A stretch of 23,043 nucleotides of DNA from Pseudomonadales bacterium (GTDB lineage: Bacteria; Pseudomonadota; Gammaproteobacteria; Pseudomonadales; Azotimanducaceae), in contig JAKUTI010000015.1 of the NCBI GenBank assembly GCA_022448765.1, forward strand, positions 1 to 23,043, written 5' to 3'. Positions within the stretch are counted from its first letter, which is position 1. Every line of letters begins with the position of its first letter. The notes beneath the pieces are model-generated. The model searched no databases, was not told the origin of the DNA, and saw nothing but the letters and a program-made list of their open reading frames with translations. Both the position numbers and the translations under genes were made by a program. This document shows positions 7,552 to 14,904 of the stretch, piece after piece.

Positions 7552-9732
7552 TTAGGAAACCCGAATCCTGGACGTCAATTCGTCTGTCACCATACCGACA
7601 ACATGTGCTCGTTCGTATCCGTGCTGTGCTAGCGCGACAACACACGACGCACTCGCGGCCCCTGGAACTGACGCTAACAGACCACCCGCCGTCTGCGGAT
7701 CCGCAAGCATACGTATGGCTGGAGAATGCGTATGCGCTTCCGGCACCTCGAAGTCCCTAATTGCTTGTGCATTGTTCTGCTGCAGCGAACTCTCGATACC
7801 ACCGACCATTAGATCGTTCGCGCCGGACAAAATCGGTACCGCGAGGGCATCGATCACAACGCTTCGATGCGACGCTCGCATCATCTCACCGAGATGTCCT
7901 AGCAATCCAAATCCGGTTACGTCGGTACAAGCCGTCACGCCATGCTCTCGCAAGATCCTCGCGGCGAGCGCATTAGACTGGTCCATCATGTCAATCGACG
8001 ACATCAGATCCCGCGCCGACGTTTTTCCCTGCATAGCGCCCGCAAGAAGAACGCCGGTGCCAATGGGTTTAGTCAAGACCAGTTGATCACCCACCTGCAT
8101 GCCGCTCTTCAAAAGAGGCTCTTTGGGAGACTCACCGGTAACCGCAAAACCAACGGAAAGTTCCGAACTTTCGGCAGAATGACCACCCACCAAAATCACA
8201 CCGTGGGACGAAAACACCGCCACGGCGCCGGTCATCATCTGTAAGAGGTCGTCTTCCATTAACGCGTCAGCCATCGCCGGCACGGTAGCAATCGCTAGCG
8301 CTATCTTGGGCGCAGCCCCCATAGCAAAGAGGTCATTCATCGCGTGATGCGCAGCGATTCGACCAAATCGATACGGGTCCGAAATCATTGCCCGAAAACT
8401 GTCACAGCTGGTAACGATTGACGAACTCCCGAACTCCACAATCGCGGCATCGTCACCGATGCCCTGCACGACATCGGGATCTGCTTGGAGCGGCAACTGG
8501 CCTAACACGCGCGCCAAGAGGTCGGCACCCAGCTTTGCCCCACAACCGCCACAACGCATTGCCGAGGGCGCATCAGCACGTAGAGCGCGCGGTAGCGACG
8601 GTTCATCGATCTTCATGCTGGGTAACTGTTCGAAGCGACGCATAAAGCGTTCATCTATCCAGTGTTTCCATAGACCCATCGAGCGCCCGTGCACTGACCA
8701 CGGACCTCGCGACGCAACCGCCGATCGGGGCCCAACTCGAATCAATGCGAGCGCTCGACGTTGAGCGCGATATGACCGCAACCGCTTGGACAATACCGCT
8801 CGCCGCAGATTTTCCGCCAACACCGGGCCTTCGCGCACAGCAAAAACCCCTGACTTCGGTCGCGGCTGACCATCAAGTTCCACCACGTCACCGGCCGCAA
8901 AAACATTCGAATGCGACGTCGACTGTAACCACTGATTAACCCGAATGAACCCATTGCTATCAACGGCAAAACCCGCCTCGAAGGGCCATTGAGGGGCCTC
9001 GACGCCGGTAACCCAAAGCGTGGATTCTGCAGCCAGGAATTCACCTGAGGCACTCCACAACCCCGCATCATCAACGTAATTGACGCCAAACCCACTCAAG
9101 GTGACGATACCGTGTAGGCCGAGGATGCGCTGGATAGTTGCTCGCGTTCCCTTGGAGTGGCCCTGCAGAAAGGCGTCGTCAGCAGTGACCAAGGTGATGT
9201 CAAAACGTGATCCATGGTGCTCGGCAACAGCAATCGCCAGCTCGACGCTGCCTGGTCCGCCCCCCACGACGGCTAAAGGAAAACCAACGACGCCACGAGT
9301 TCGTTTAAGCAAGCTTTCCCATCCCTCGATAAACCGTCCGATCGGTTTAACGGGGAGCACAGTTTCGTGGACGGGCATTCCTCTTAGCGGTACCCCACCC
9401 GTATTGATCGACAACACGTCGTATCGAACTGGAGGACGGTCGTTAAAGTGGATTCGTCCACCCTCTGGATCTACCCCAATTACTTCGTCCGCAATAAACC
9501 GAGCGTCAGAAAATGTGCTTAGCCGCGCCAAATCAATATGGACGTCGTCCCAAGAATATTGACCTGCAATAAACCCCGGCAGCATGCCTGAGTATGGCGT
9601 GTGGGGCTCACGCGCAACCAACGTCAACCGAACACCCGGCTGCGGACGCATACCAAATCGTCGCAGCACCTGAACATGACTATGCCCGCCACCGACTAAA
9701 ACGATATCCCGAACGTCGGGAATTTGTTGCAT
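7552..9732 (-). CDS. selD: Fused NDH-like flavoprotein and selenide, water dikinase (SelD)
   Basis: A 726-residue two-domain protein. Residues about 8-350 form a pyridine nucleotide-disulfide oxidoreductase domain: FAD motif VGGGHSH (13-19), NAD(P)-type motif VVGGGPG (155-161) and a C-terminal FAD segment FAAGD (278-282). This is the module known as the N-terminal extension of SelD fusions. Residues about 390-726 are SelD, which makes selenophosphate from selenide and ATP. The catalytic loop reads R-C-G-G-C-G-A-K, placing Cys397 and Lys400 at the E. coli Cys17 and Lys20 positions, while E. coli Cys19 is replaced by Ala399. Other SelD motifs are GDDAAIV (427), GGHSAESSE (516), TDVTGFGLLGH (603) and ADPQTAGGLL (677). 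It is a cysteine, not selenocysteine, enzyme. The upstream acidic gene ends 15 bases away and the DsbA-like gene is directly coupled downstream. Selenophosphate users (SelA, SelU) are not in the window. Confidence 0.94.
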   Translation of the reverse strand: MQQIPDVRDIVLVGGGHSHVQVLRRFGMRPQPGVRLTLVAREPHTPYSGMLPGFIAGQYSWDDVHIDLARLSTFSDARFIADEVIGVDPEGGRIHFNDRPPVRYDVLSINTGGVPLRGMPVHETVLPVKPIGRFIEGWESLLKRTRGVVGFPLAVVGGGPGSVELAIAVAEHHGSRFDITLVTADDAFLQGHSKGTRATIQRILGLHGIVTLSGFGVNYVDDAGLWSASGEFLAAESTLWVTGVEAPQWPFEAGFAVDSNGFIRVNQWLQSTSHSNVFAAGDVVELDGQPRPKSGVFAVREGPVLAENLRRAVLSKRLRSYRAQRRALALIRVGPRSAVASRGPWSVHGRSMGLWKHWIDERFMRRFEQLPSMKIDEPSLPRALRADAPSAMRCGGCGAKLGADLLARVLGQLPLQADPDVVQGIGDDAAIVEFGSSSIVTSCDSFRAMISDPYRFGRIAAHHAMNDLFAMGAAPKIALAIATVPAMADALMEDDLLQMMTGAVAVFSSHGVILVGGHSAESSELSVGFAVTGESPKEPLLKSGMQVGDQLVLTKPIGTGVLLAGAMQGKTSARDLMSSIDMMDQSNALAARILREHGVTACTDVTGFGLLGHLGEMMRASHRSVVIDALAVPILSGANDLMVGGIESSLQQNNAQAIRDFEVPEAHTHSPAIRMLADPQTAGGLLASVPGAASASCVVALAQHGYERAHVVGMVTDELTSRIRVS

Positions 9733-9747
9733 CAGAATATCAACAGC

Positions 9748-10020
9748 TCAGTCGTCGAAGTCCTCGTCGAGGTAGTCGAGATCGGATTGAAGTTGTTTTT
9801 CTTCTTCAAGTTTCTCAATGCGTCGTCGTATATCTGCCAGATCATTGTCGCTCTCGTTATCGTCCACCAACGCATCCGGATCGACGGCGTCGGCGGCGTC
9901 GTCTCCGGCCATGTCGTCAAGCGAGGCCTCCGAGATGGTTTCTTCTCCTTCACCGCTATCCGTGGCGTCGTCGGAGTCCTCCGGATCGTCGGTTTCGTGA
10001 TCGTTTAGTTCTTCCGCCAT
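9748..10020 (-). CDS. Small, extremely acidic protein of unknown function with C-terminal coiled coil
   Basis: A 90-residue protein with 25 Asp and 14 Glu against only five Arg/Lys, so the net charge is about -34. The first 60 residues are a low-complexity Asp/Ser/Glu/Ala tail, probably disordered. Residues about 62-82 (DIRRRIEKLEEEKQLQSDL) have heptad-like spacing and could be a short helix. The end loosely recalls small PA3496-like proteins (R-x-I-E-x-x-x-E-x-x-x-L-x-x-x-L), but I am not confident of that. There is no signal peptide. It is coding in my view because it is spaced 15 bases before the selD fusion in the same direction, starts with ATG and has strong compositional bias. It could be a charged partner or metal-binding buffer for the selenium enzymes; that is speculation. 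Confidence 0.7.
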   Translation of the reverse strand: MAEELNDHETDDPEDSDDATDSGEGEETISEASLDDMAGDDAADAVDPDALVDDNESDNDLADIRRRIEKLEEEKQLQSDLDYLDEDFDD

Positions 10021-10107
10021 GGGTACCGCTACTCGGTTCGCGATCGTCGTTTATGCCGAAGCAATAGCCATGTCAAAGCATTAACGCCCAATCACGGATC
10101 ATGCAAT

Positions 10108-10761
10108 CTATCGCCCGCTCTGCACAACCGTATTCGTAGCTTCGATGCTTGAAACATGGCGAAGATGTGGTCGTCTCGCCCGGAAATTGATGAGGCAACC
10201 TTTCGCCCCCACCTCTTCGAATTCGGGCCGGGTACCGTCAAAAATCGCCTCTAGAGCTTCGGCAACGTAATGCCGATCCGCACTGGCTTTTTGACGCTCG
10301 TATGTCAATCGGTCGTTAACTGGACCACGATAAACGAGATCCCATTCACTCGTATCAATCACCAGCACTTCGGCTGTTCGCGTAAATTGCAACATCTCAC
10401 CCACGATCTGACGTTCGTCGTCAAGAATGGGGAAATCGATGTCCCATGCTAGCGATTCGTCACGTATCGACGTGGCATCGTCCTGTAGATTGGAATTAAT
10501 CATCAAGAAGGTTACTTCGTTGTTCGCATAAAGTTCGCGGACCGCCTTGATATCGCCCAACGCATTTCGAACAATCGGACAGCCGTTACCCTGGATCATC
10601 AGCACGACGGCCTTCGATGTCGCATACCCGTATAACTCGTGTTCCATACCGTTTTGATCGAGCAGTGAGAAGTTTTCAACCACTACACACCACGAACGCA
10701 TGGCAGCCATCAACACAAAAACCAACACAATTCGGCGTAATCGAATAGGTTTGCTATTCAT
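10108..10761 (-). CDS. Secreted redoxin-domain (AhpC/TlpA-like) protein, stand-alone form
   Basis: A 217-residue protein with an N-terminal signal or membrane segment (about 8-26) and a thioredoxin-fold redoxin domain (about 29-178). The active-site loop is Q-G-N-G-C61-P-I-V-R: the first Cys of a CxxC is kept and the second is Val. A second Cys (C189) sits in A-K-G-C-L-I-N-F after the domain and may be the resolving residue. Motifs such as LMINSN, TRTAEVLVID and YRGPVNDRL are those of redoxin domains which, in other bacteria, are followed by a cytochrome or copper-monooxygenase-like region. Here the chain stops about 28 residues after C189, and I find no continuing heme motif in the 87 bases before the next gene. 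Likely role: envelope peroxide or thiol reduction. The next gene downstream is the acidic protein. Confidence 0.8.
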   Translation of the reverse strand: MNSKPIRLRRIVLVFVLMAAMRSWCVVVENFSLLDQNGMEHELYGYATSKAVVLMIQGNGCPIVRNALGDIKAVRELYANNEVTFLMINSNLQDDATSIRDESLAWDIDFPILDDERQIVGEMLQFTRTAEVLVIDTSEWDLVYRGPVNDRLTYERQKASADRHYVAEALEAIFDGTRPEFEEVGAKGCLINFRARRPHLRHVSSIEATNTVVQSGR

Positions 10762-10905
10762 GCGCGCTTGTATACCACCATCGGATCAAGCTGTCGTCGA
10801 CAAAGTGCCGCAACGAAACGGGTCTGGAGACAGGCGGAGACACTTGCTAAGCATTCAATCCCAGCACCACAAAAATCGAATCCGCCCAACCTCTGGCTGA
10901 ACAAA

Positions 10906-11952
10906 CTACTTGCGTTTCGTTTGGCGGTTGATAGAACCGATGTCGTCCCTATATCCCGTCTCTACTTCCGCTTTGGAATCGGCCACGATGAACCGGCAAA
11001 CGTCCTTCGCGTGCTCGCTTAGCGTTTCATAAATCGCGTACGGCATGCTGCGCCGCATCGGTTCGTGAAACCACGGAGCGTAGTATTCCGCGTTCGGAAG
11101 TGCCCGGACTTCATCGGACAGGTTTGGTGTTCCACCGTGCCATGCACGTACATCTCGAATTAACACACTGCCTGCGGGTGCTGGACACACTGCACTCAGC
11201 TTCATCCACTCAGGTTCGGAATCGAGGTTAGGAATAGGATCTTTCATATACTGGGTACCTGGAATCTGACGCGTTGCTCCGTTCGTGGCTGTGAAGTCGA
11301 CCATCAAAAAGTTGCAACAAACGTAGGGACATGGAAGGTCACGATAGGTGAGTTTCCCCCTTGGGTCGTGAAAGGAACCAAAGGTGGTTGAATGCGTCGA
11401 ACCCGGTGGAACAAATTCTCGTCGATCTCCCATATCGGTATGGAGCGCTTGGTAAGCCATCGCTCCTGGTAGACAAAAATCACCGCCACCGCCACGTGCG
11501 ATGTAATTTGCCGATCCAAAAATCGACGTCAAGATCGGCGTAACGGCAGGTAAATCAATCAACATCGCCCACTCGGGCCGGTGAACCAAATGACCCGTAA
11601 GACTTGACCCACCAAATGAGTATCGATGTGACCCACGATTGCCCAACCGATGCGCATCGCGTGCCAGAATCTCTCGGATGACCTCATCGCAGCCTTGGCG
11701 AATAAACGTTAACTGATCATCAGAAAGTACATCGCGGACCACGACGAAGCCGTCGCGGTAAAAAATATGCACCGCCCGTTCGACTTGATCGGGTGACAAT
11801 ATCTCGAGACCTTTAATGCCGTTATTCGCGAGTAGGTATTCACGAAGCTCAACCAAGTCGGGGGCATTGGGGTCTACGTTGACCCAACCCAGGTCGTTCA
11901 GCGGACCCGACACCGCGTCAGAATCATCCACGAGTTGAGGAGGTTTACTCAT
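10906..11952 (-). CDS. Phytanoyl-CoA dioxygenase (PhyH) family Fe(II)/2-oxoglutarate oxygenase
   Basis: A 348-residue soluble protein with the jelly-roll PhyH fold. The iron facial triad is visible: His171 and Asp173 in Q-A-L-H-T-D-M-G-D, and the distal His272 in R-A-W-H-G-G-T-P-N. Arg283, eleven residues later, matches the 2-oxoglutarate anchor of PhyH. The loop GATRQIPGTQ (about 224-233) is also typical. The enzyme should hydroxylate an organic substrate using O2 and 2-oxoglutarate; family members act on fatty acyl-CoAs, osmolytes, phosphonates and sidechains, so the substrate is open. It is the first gene of the minus-strand series toward the redoxin and selD genes, although 144 bases separate it from the redoxin gene, and it is divergent from the envelope operon at 12094. 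Confidence 0.88.
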   Translation of the reverse strand: MSKPPQLVDDSDAVSGPLNDLGWVNVDPNAPDLVELREYLLANNGIKGLEILSPDQVERAVHIFYRDGFVVVRDVLSDDQLTFIRQGCDEVIREILARDAHRLGNRGSHRYSFGGSSLTGHLVHRPEWAMLIDLPAVTPILTSIFGSANYIARGGGGDFCLPGAMAYQALHTDMGDRREFVPPGSTHSTTFGSFHDPRGKLTYRDLPCPYVCCNFLMVDFTATNGATRQIPGTQYMKDPIPNLDSEPEWMKLSAVCPAPAGSVLIRDVRAWHGGTPNLSDEVRALPNAEYYAPWFHEPMRRSMPYAIYETLSEHAKDVCRFIVADSKAEVETGYRDDIGSINRQTKRK

Positions 11953-12093
11953 CTAAAGATGATAATCCAATCGCGATGCTCTGCATGAGGAGGAGTTGGA
12001 ATCCACCGGTACCACTCGATATTGCAACAAACTACCCACTTATATCGACTGACAAATCTGGTAGTCTCAAGGGAAGCATTCAGGAAATACCAC
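11953..12093. promoter_or_regulatory. Divergent promoter region between the PhyH gene and the envelope operon
   Basis: These 141 bases must hold the start signals for both directions. AGGA about ten bases before the GTG at 12094 serves the envelope operon. A possible but weak plus-strand promoter is TTGGAA, 16 bases, then GATATT (about 11994-12021). A strong Shine-Dalgarno-like AGGAGGAG near 11986 has no properly spaced start codon. No regulator site is recognised. Confidence 0.4.
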
Positions 12094-12957
12094 GTGCGAG
12101 CATTCATCTCAGGCGTCGTATGCGCCACATTCATCTTGGCAACCGGCCAGTCGTTCGGGAACAACTACTCAGCTCCTCGTTTGGCCGGTTCTGACCAACC
12201 CGATATCAATGGGATATGGCAAGCGTTGAACACAGCCAACTACGACATTGAGCGGCACATGGCACGCCCGGCTATGGCACTCAGAGAGGGTCCGCACGGT
12301 CCGGTGCCCGCCGCCGCAGTCGTTAAGCTGGGTGCCGTGGGCGCTGTTCCCGGCGGAATGGGGATATTGGTTGACGCCGACGGCTCGCCATCAACGTCGG
12401 GCATTCCGTACACGCCTGAAGCGCTCGAGAGGAAAAGAGAAAACGCGGCGCAATGGCTCGATAGAGACCCCGAGATTAAATGCTATTTACCCGGTGTCCC
12501 GCGCGCAAACTACATGCCTTATCCTTTTCAAATCATTCAGAACAAGAATGCTGTCTTCATTGCTTACGAATACGCGGGTGCGGTTCGGGACGTTTATTTT
12601 GACAACGATGTCCCAGCGCCCGTTGACTCTTGGATGGGACAGTCCGACGGCCACTGGGACGGCGATACCTTGGTCATAGAAGTCACCGGACAGCTCGATA
12701 GTTCATGGTTTGACCGCGCTGGGAACCACCATTCCGGCGCAATCAAAGTAACGGAGCGTTGGACCCCAACCGGTCCGAATCATCTGCACTACGAAGCGAC
12801 GATCGAAGACCCGGAAACATTCACCGAACCCTGGACGATTGCCATGCCGTTGTACCGTCGCATGGAACCAAGCGCACGGCTGATGGATTTTAAATGTGTC
12901 GAGTTCGTCGAAGAGCTAATGTATGGCGAATGGCGTCGATACCCACTGGACGAATGA
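12094..12957 (+). CDS. Exported protein of the WxGDTLV family (unknown function)
   Basis: I place the start at GTG 12094 because it gives a clean signal peptide (about residues 1-22, ending QSFG) and has AGGA about ten bases upstream; the frame stays open 24 codons further upstream. The mature protein of about 265 residues carries D-I-N-G-I-W-Q near its N-terminus, EIKCYLPGVPRANYMPYPFQ (Cys130), the family core S-D-G-H-W-D-G-D-T-L-V-I-E (188-194 core), ERWTPT, ATIEDPETFTEPW and F-K-C-V-E-F-V-E-E (Cys268). Two conserved cysteines in an exported protein suggest a disulfide. I recognise the family as widespread in Gammaproteobacteria and Acidobacteria with no established function. The next gene is a divergent paralogue one base downstream. 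No catalytic motif of a known enzyme is seen. Confidence 0.82.
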   Translation: MRAFISGVVCATFILATGQSFGNNYSAPRLAGSDQPDINGIWQALNTANYDIERHMARPAMALREGPHGPVPAAAVVKLGAVGAVPGGMGILVDADGSPSTSGIPYTPEALERKRENAAQWLDRDPEIKCYLPGVPRANYMPYPFQIIQNKNAVFIAYEYAGAVRDVYFDNDVPAPVDSWMGQSDGHWDGDTLVIEVTGQLDSSWFDRAGNHHSGAIKVTERWTPTGPNHLHYEATIEDPETFTEPWTIAMPLYRRMEPSARLMDFKCVEFVEELMYGEWRRYPLDE

Positions 12958-12958
12958 T

Positions 12959-14011
12959 ATGAATACCCATGCAAACACCTCACTAGGACTCGTGCTGGCG
13001 ACCCTACTAGCCGGCTCGTTCGCGACGGCTGAGATTCCGCGAACAGCCGATGGTAAACCCGACATGAGCGGTACCTACAATGTGGGAACCTCAACGTCGA
13101 TGCAACGGAATCGTATCTTTGGCGACAACCGGTACATGACCGAAGAACAGGCCGATCGGTATGCACGAGCGACGCAATCGTTCTTGCAAGGCAGAACATC
13201 AAGCGATCCTAATCGAGAAGCGCCGCCCGAAGGTGGCGACGGTTCACCAGGAGCTGCGGGCAATGTTGGTGGTTACAACGTATTTTGGATTCCACGAGAC
13301 GGCACCACGTCGCTCGGCAACAAGATACCGACTTCGATCATCTACGAACCGGAAAACGGTCGGTATCCGCCAAGAACCGAAGAATCGAGAAATCGAATGG
13401 TGCGTCAATACCGCAACTATCGGGGAAACGACGGAACAGCCTGGTGGCTCGAAAACGAAGGACCCGGCCCATACGATGACCCCGAGCTCCGTCCTTTAGC
13501 GGAACGCTGCTTGTTGGGTTTCTCATCGACCTCAGGACCGCCGATGCTACCTGCGCTATACAACAACACCAAGCGCATCGTGCAAACCGCCGATACCGTC
13601 ATGATCCTCATCGAGATGAACCACGACGCCCGTATCGTGCGAATGAACAGTGAGCATGTAGCACCTGATGTCCGAAAGTGGATGGGCGATTCCATCGGGT
13701 ACTGGGAAGGCGACACACTCGTTATCGACACAACGAACTTCTCCGACCGACCCGGTCTCGGCGGAGCAACCCGCAACCTTCACGTCGTCGAACGCTTCAC
13801 ACGAACCGACGAAAGTACGCTGCTTTACGACTTCACGGTGGAAGACCCAACGGTCTGGACTCAACCGTGGAGCGGCCAATATTCTTGGCCTGCAACAGAC
13901 GAACGACTCTACGAATATGCTTGTCACGAAGGCAACTATGCACTCGGCAATATTCTTCGTGGCGCGAGGATCCTGGAAGCCGACGCGATTGTCGCGCAAG
14001 GAGGAGAATGA
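12959..14011 (+). CDS. Exported WxGDTLV-family protein, paralogue of the preceding gene
   Basis: A 350-residue protein. ATG 12959 is chosen because it follows the preceding stop by one base and opens directly into a signal peptide (about residues 1-24, ending FATA). Twelve more codons upstream are open but would overlap the previous gene. After the signal come R-T-A-D-G-K-P-D-M-S-G-T-Y, the N-terminal mark of this family, then a Gly/Pro/Arg-rich middle, E-R-C-L-L-G-F (Cys184), the core GYWEGDTLVIDTTNF (249-255 core), HVVERFTRTDEST, FTVEDPTVWTQPW and E-Y-A-C-H-E-G-N-Y. It shares the core and spacing with its neighbour but is 63 residues longer. The stop codon overlaps the next start (ATGA at 14008-14011), so it is translationally coupled to the DUF6152 gene. 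Function unknown. Confidence 0.85.
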   Translation: MNTHANTSLGLVLATLLAGSFATAEIPRTADGKPDMSGTYNVGTSTSMQRNRIFGDNRYMTEEQADRYARATQSFLQGRTSSDPNREAPPEGGDGSPGAAGNVGGYNVFWIPRDGTTSLGNKIPTSIIYEPENGRYPPRTEESRNRMVRQYRNYRGNDGTAWWLENEGPGPYDDPELRPLAERCLLGFSSTSGPPMLPALYNNTKRIVQTADTVMILIEMNHDARIVRMNSEHVAPDVRKWMGDSIGYWEGDTLVIDTTNFSDRPGLGGATRNLHVVERFTRTDESTLLYDFTVEDPTVWTQPWSGQYSWPATDERLYEYACHEGNYALGNILRGARILEADAIVAQGGE

Positions 14012-14442
14012 TTGTGAAAAAACAGAATCTAACCATTGCCTTATTTGCATTGCTCTTGCCCGTTGCGAGCGCACAAGCGCATCATGCCTTTGGCGCGGAA
14101 TTCGACCCCAATCGTCCGCTCCTCATTAAAGGTGAAGTAATCAAGGTCGAATGGGTAAATCCGCACGCGTGGATCCATATTGCTCGGGAAATGGAGGACG
14201 GGACGACCGAATCATGGATGGTCGAAGGCGGCACTCCCAACACGCTCTTACGGCGAGGAATCAACCGCGATTCCCTGAAACCCGGTATCTACCTAGTCGT
14301 TGACGGGTACCAATCGAAAGACCGCTCCAATCGGGCCAACGGCCGAAACATCACCTACTCGGATGGAACCACTCTGTTTCTGGGATCCTCCGGGACGGGG
14401 GCGCCTCGCGATGGTGCAGATCCACGCGAACGTTCGCGATAA
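14008..14442 (+). CDS. DUF6152-family exported protein with predicted N-terminal His-His
   Basis: A 144-residue protein with a strong ribosome binding site (AAGGAGGAG just before ATG 14008). A signal peptide (1-24) ends in S-A-Q-A, so the predicted mature protein begins His25-His26-Ala-Phe. Family marks follow: H-H-A-F-G-A-E-F-D, E-V-I-K-V-E-W-V-N-P-H (His53, with His57 close by), V-E-G-G-T-P-N-T-L-L-R-R-G, S-L-K-P-G, ANGRNITYSDG and LFLGSSGTGAP. This fits the DUF6152 family, a small beta-rich periplasmic protein without assigned function. A free amino-terminal His with another His could bind copper in histidine-brace style; that is my hypothesis. The coding end contains a 14-bp palindrome. 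The next gene begins immediately after the TAA. Confidence 0.88.
   Translation: MIVKKQNLTIALFALLLPVASAQAHHAFGAEFDPNRPLLIKGEVIKVEWVNPHAWIHIAREMEDGTTESWMVEGGTPNTLLRRGINRDSLKPGIYLVVDGYQSKDRSNRANGRNITYSDGTTLFLGSSGTGAPRDGADPRERSR
14425..14438. repeat. 14-bp perfect palindrome at a gene junction
   Basis: CGCGAACGTTCGCG is its own reverse complement and lies in the last codons of the DUF6152 gene, five bases before the TTG start of the cytochrome gene. As RNA it could fold onto itself and cover the next start, or as DNA it could be a dimeric regulator site. Its role is unknown. Confidence 0.5.
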
Positions 14443-14904
14443 TTGTACGTTCGTCAACTGACTCTCGGGCTTGCGCTGTCGGCAATAGTCGGCTGTAGCG
14501 AGTCCGAGACTGATCCGATCGTCAGCTTCCAATCGTCTCTGGATGTCGAGCAGCTAATGCACTATGTGCTCGAGCCCGCTGCCGATACCATCTGGGATTC
14601 AGCCGGTACCATCGCGACGCTCGAAGGGGTCGAGGACCTCGCGCCAACTACTGAGGAAGGTTGGTTCAGGGTCCAACACGCAGCCGCCGTGATTAGCGAG
14701 TCTGGCAATCTGTTACTCATGCCTGGACGGACGATGGACGGCGACGACTGGCAAGAAATTTCGCATGGACTCGTGTCAACTGGCGCGTCCATTATGACCG
14801 CAGCCGAACAACAAGACGCCGATGCAATTTTCGATCTCGGCGGTCAATTGTATAACGTGTGTGTTGCGTGCCATCAACGCTACTGGGTCGAAAACGATCA
14901 GTAG
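14443..14904 (+). CDS. Cytochrome c'/c556-like lipoprotein
   Basis: A 153-residue protein starting at TTG 14443, directly after the preceding TAA. The N-terminus is a lipoprotein signal with lipobox A-I-V-G-C, the lipidated residue being Cys18. The body is mostly helical and ends with one heme-binding motif, Cys140-V-A-Cys143-His144 in N-V-C-V-A-C-H-Q-R-Y. A single CxxCH close to the C-terminus of a helical domain of about 130 residues is the layout of cytochrome c'/c556-type four-helix bundles. The protein should be anchored to a membrane on the periplasmic side and carry one covalent heme. No other electron carrier is in the operon, so its partner is unknown. The start codon has no good Shine-Dalgarno sequence, and coupling to the upstream stop is likely. 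Confidence 0.85.
   Translation: MYVRQLTLGLALSAIVGCSESETDPIVSFQSSLDVEQLMHYVLEPAADTIWDSAGTIATLEGVEDLAPTTEEGWFRVQHAAAVISESGNLLLMPGRTMDGDDWQEISHGLVSTGASIMTAAEQQDADAIFDLGGQLYNVCVACHQRYWVENDQ

Noticed and set aside
9080..10067. Two plus-strand frames of about 160 codons opposite the SelD fusion and the acidic gene
   Set aside because: Pro/Arg/Ser-rich translations antisense to strong genes; no ribosome site or domain.
7552..10761. A selenocysteine codon (in-frame TGA) in SelD, the DsbA-like or the redoxin gene
   Set aside because: The catalytic positions are Cys codons in all three frames and no in-frame TGA interrupts them, so no selenoprotein is seen here.
11985..12000. Strong AGGAGGAG Shine-Dalgarno-like sequence in the divergent region
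   Set aside because: No ATG, GTG or TTG follows at a workable distance in a frame with a believable protein; the GTG at 12094 has its own site and a signal peptide.
12022..12093. An earlier start for the first WxGDTLV protein, adding 24 residues
   Set aside because: The extra residues would bury the signal peptide and lack a ribosome site; GTG 12094 fits better.
13556..14074. 172-codon minus-strand frame opposite the second WxGDTLV gene
   Set aside because: Antisense to a gene with a signal peptide and conserved family core; no motif of its own.
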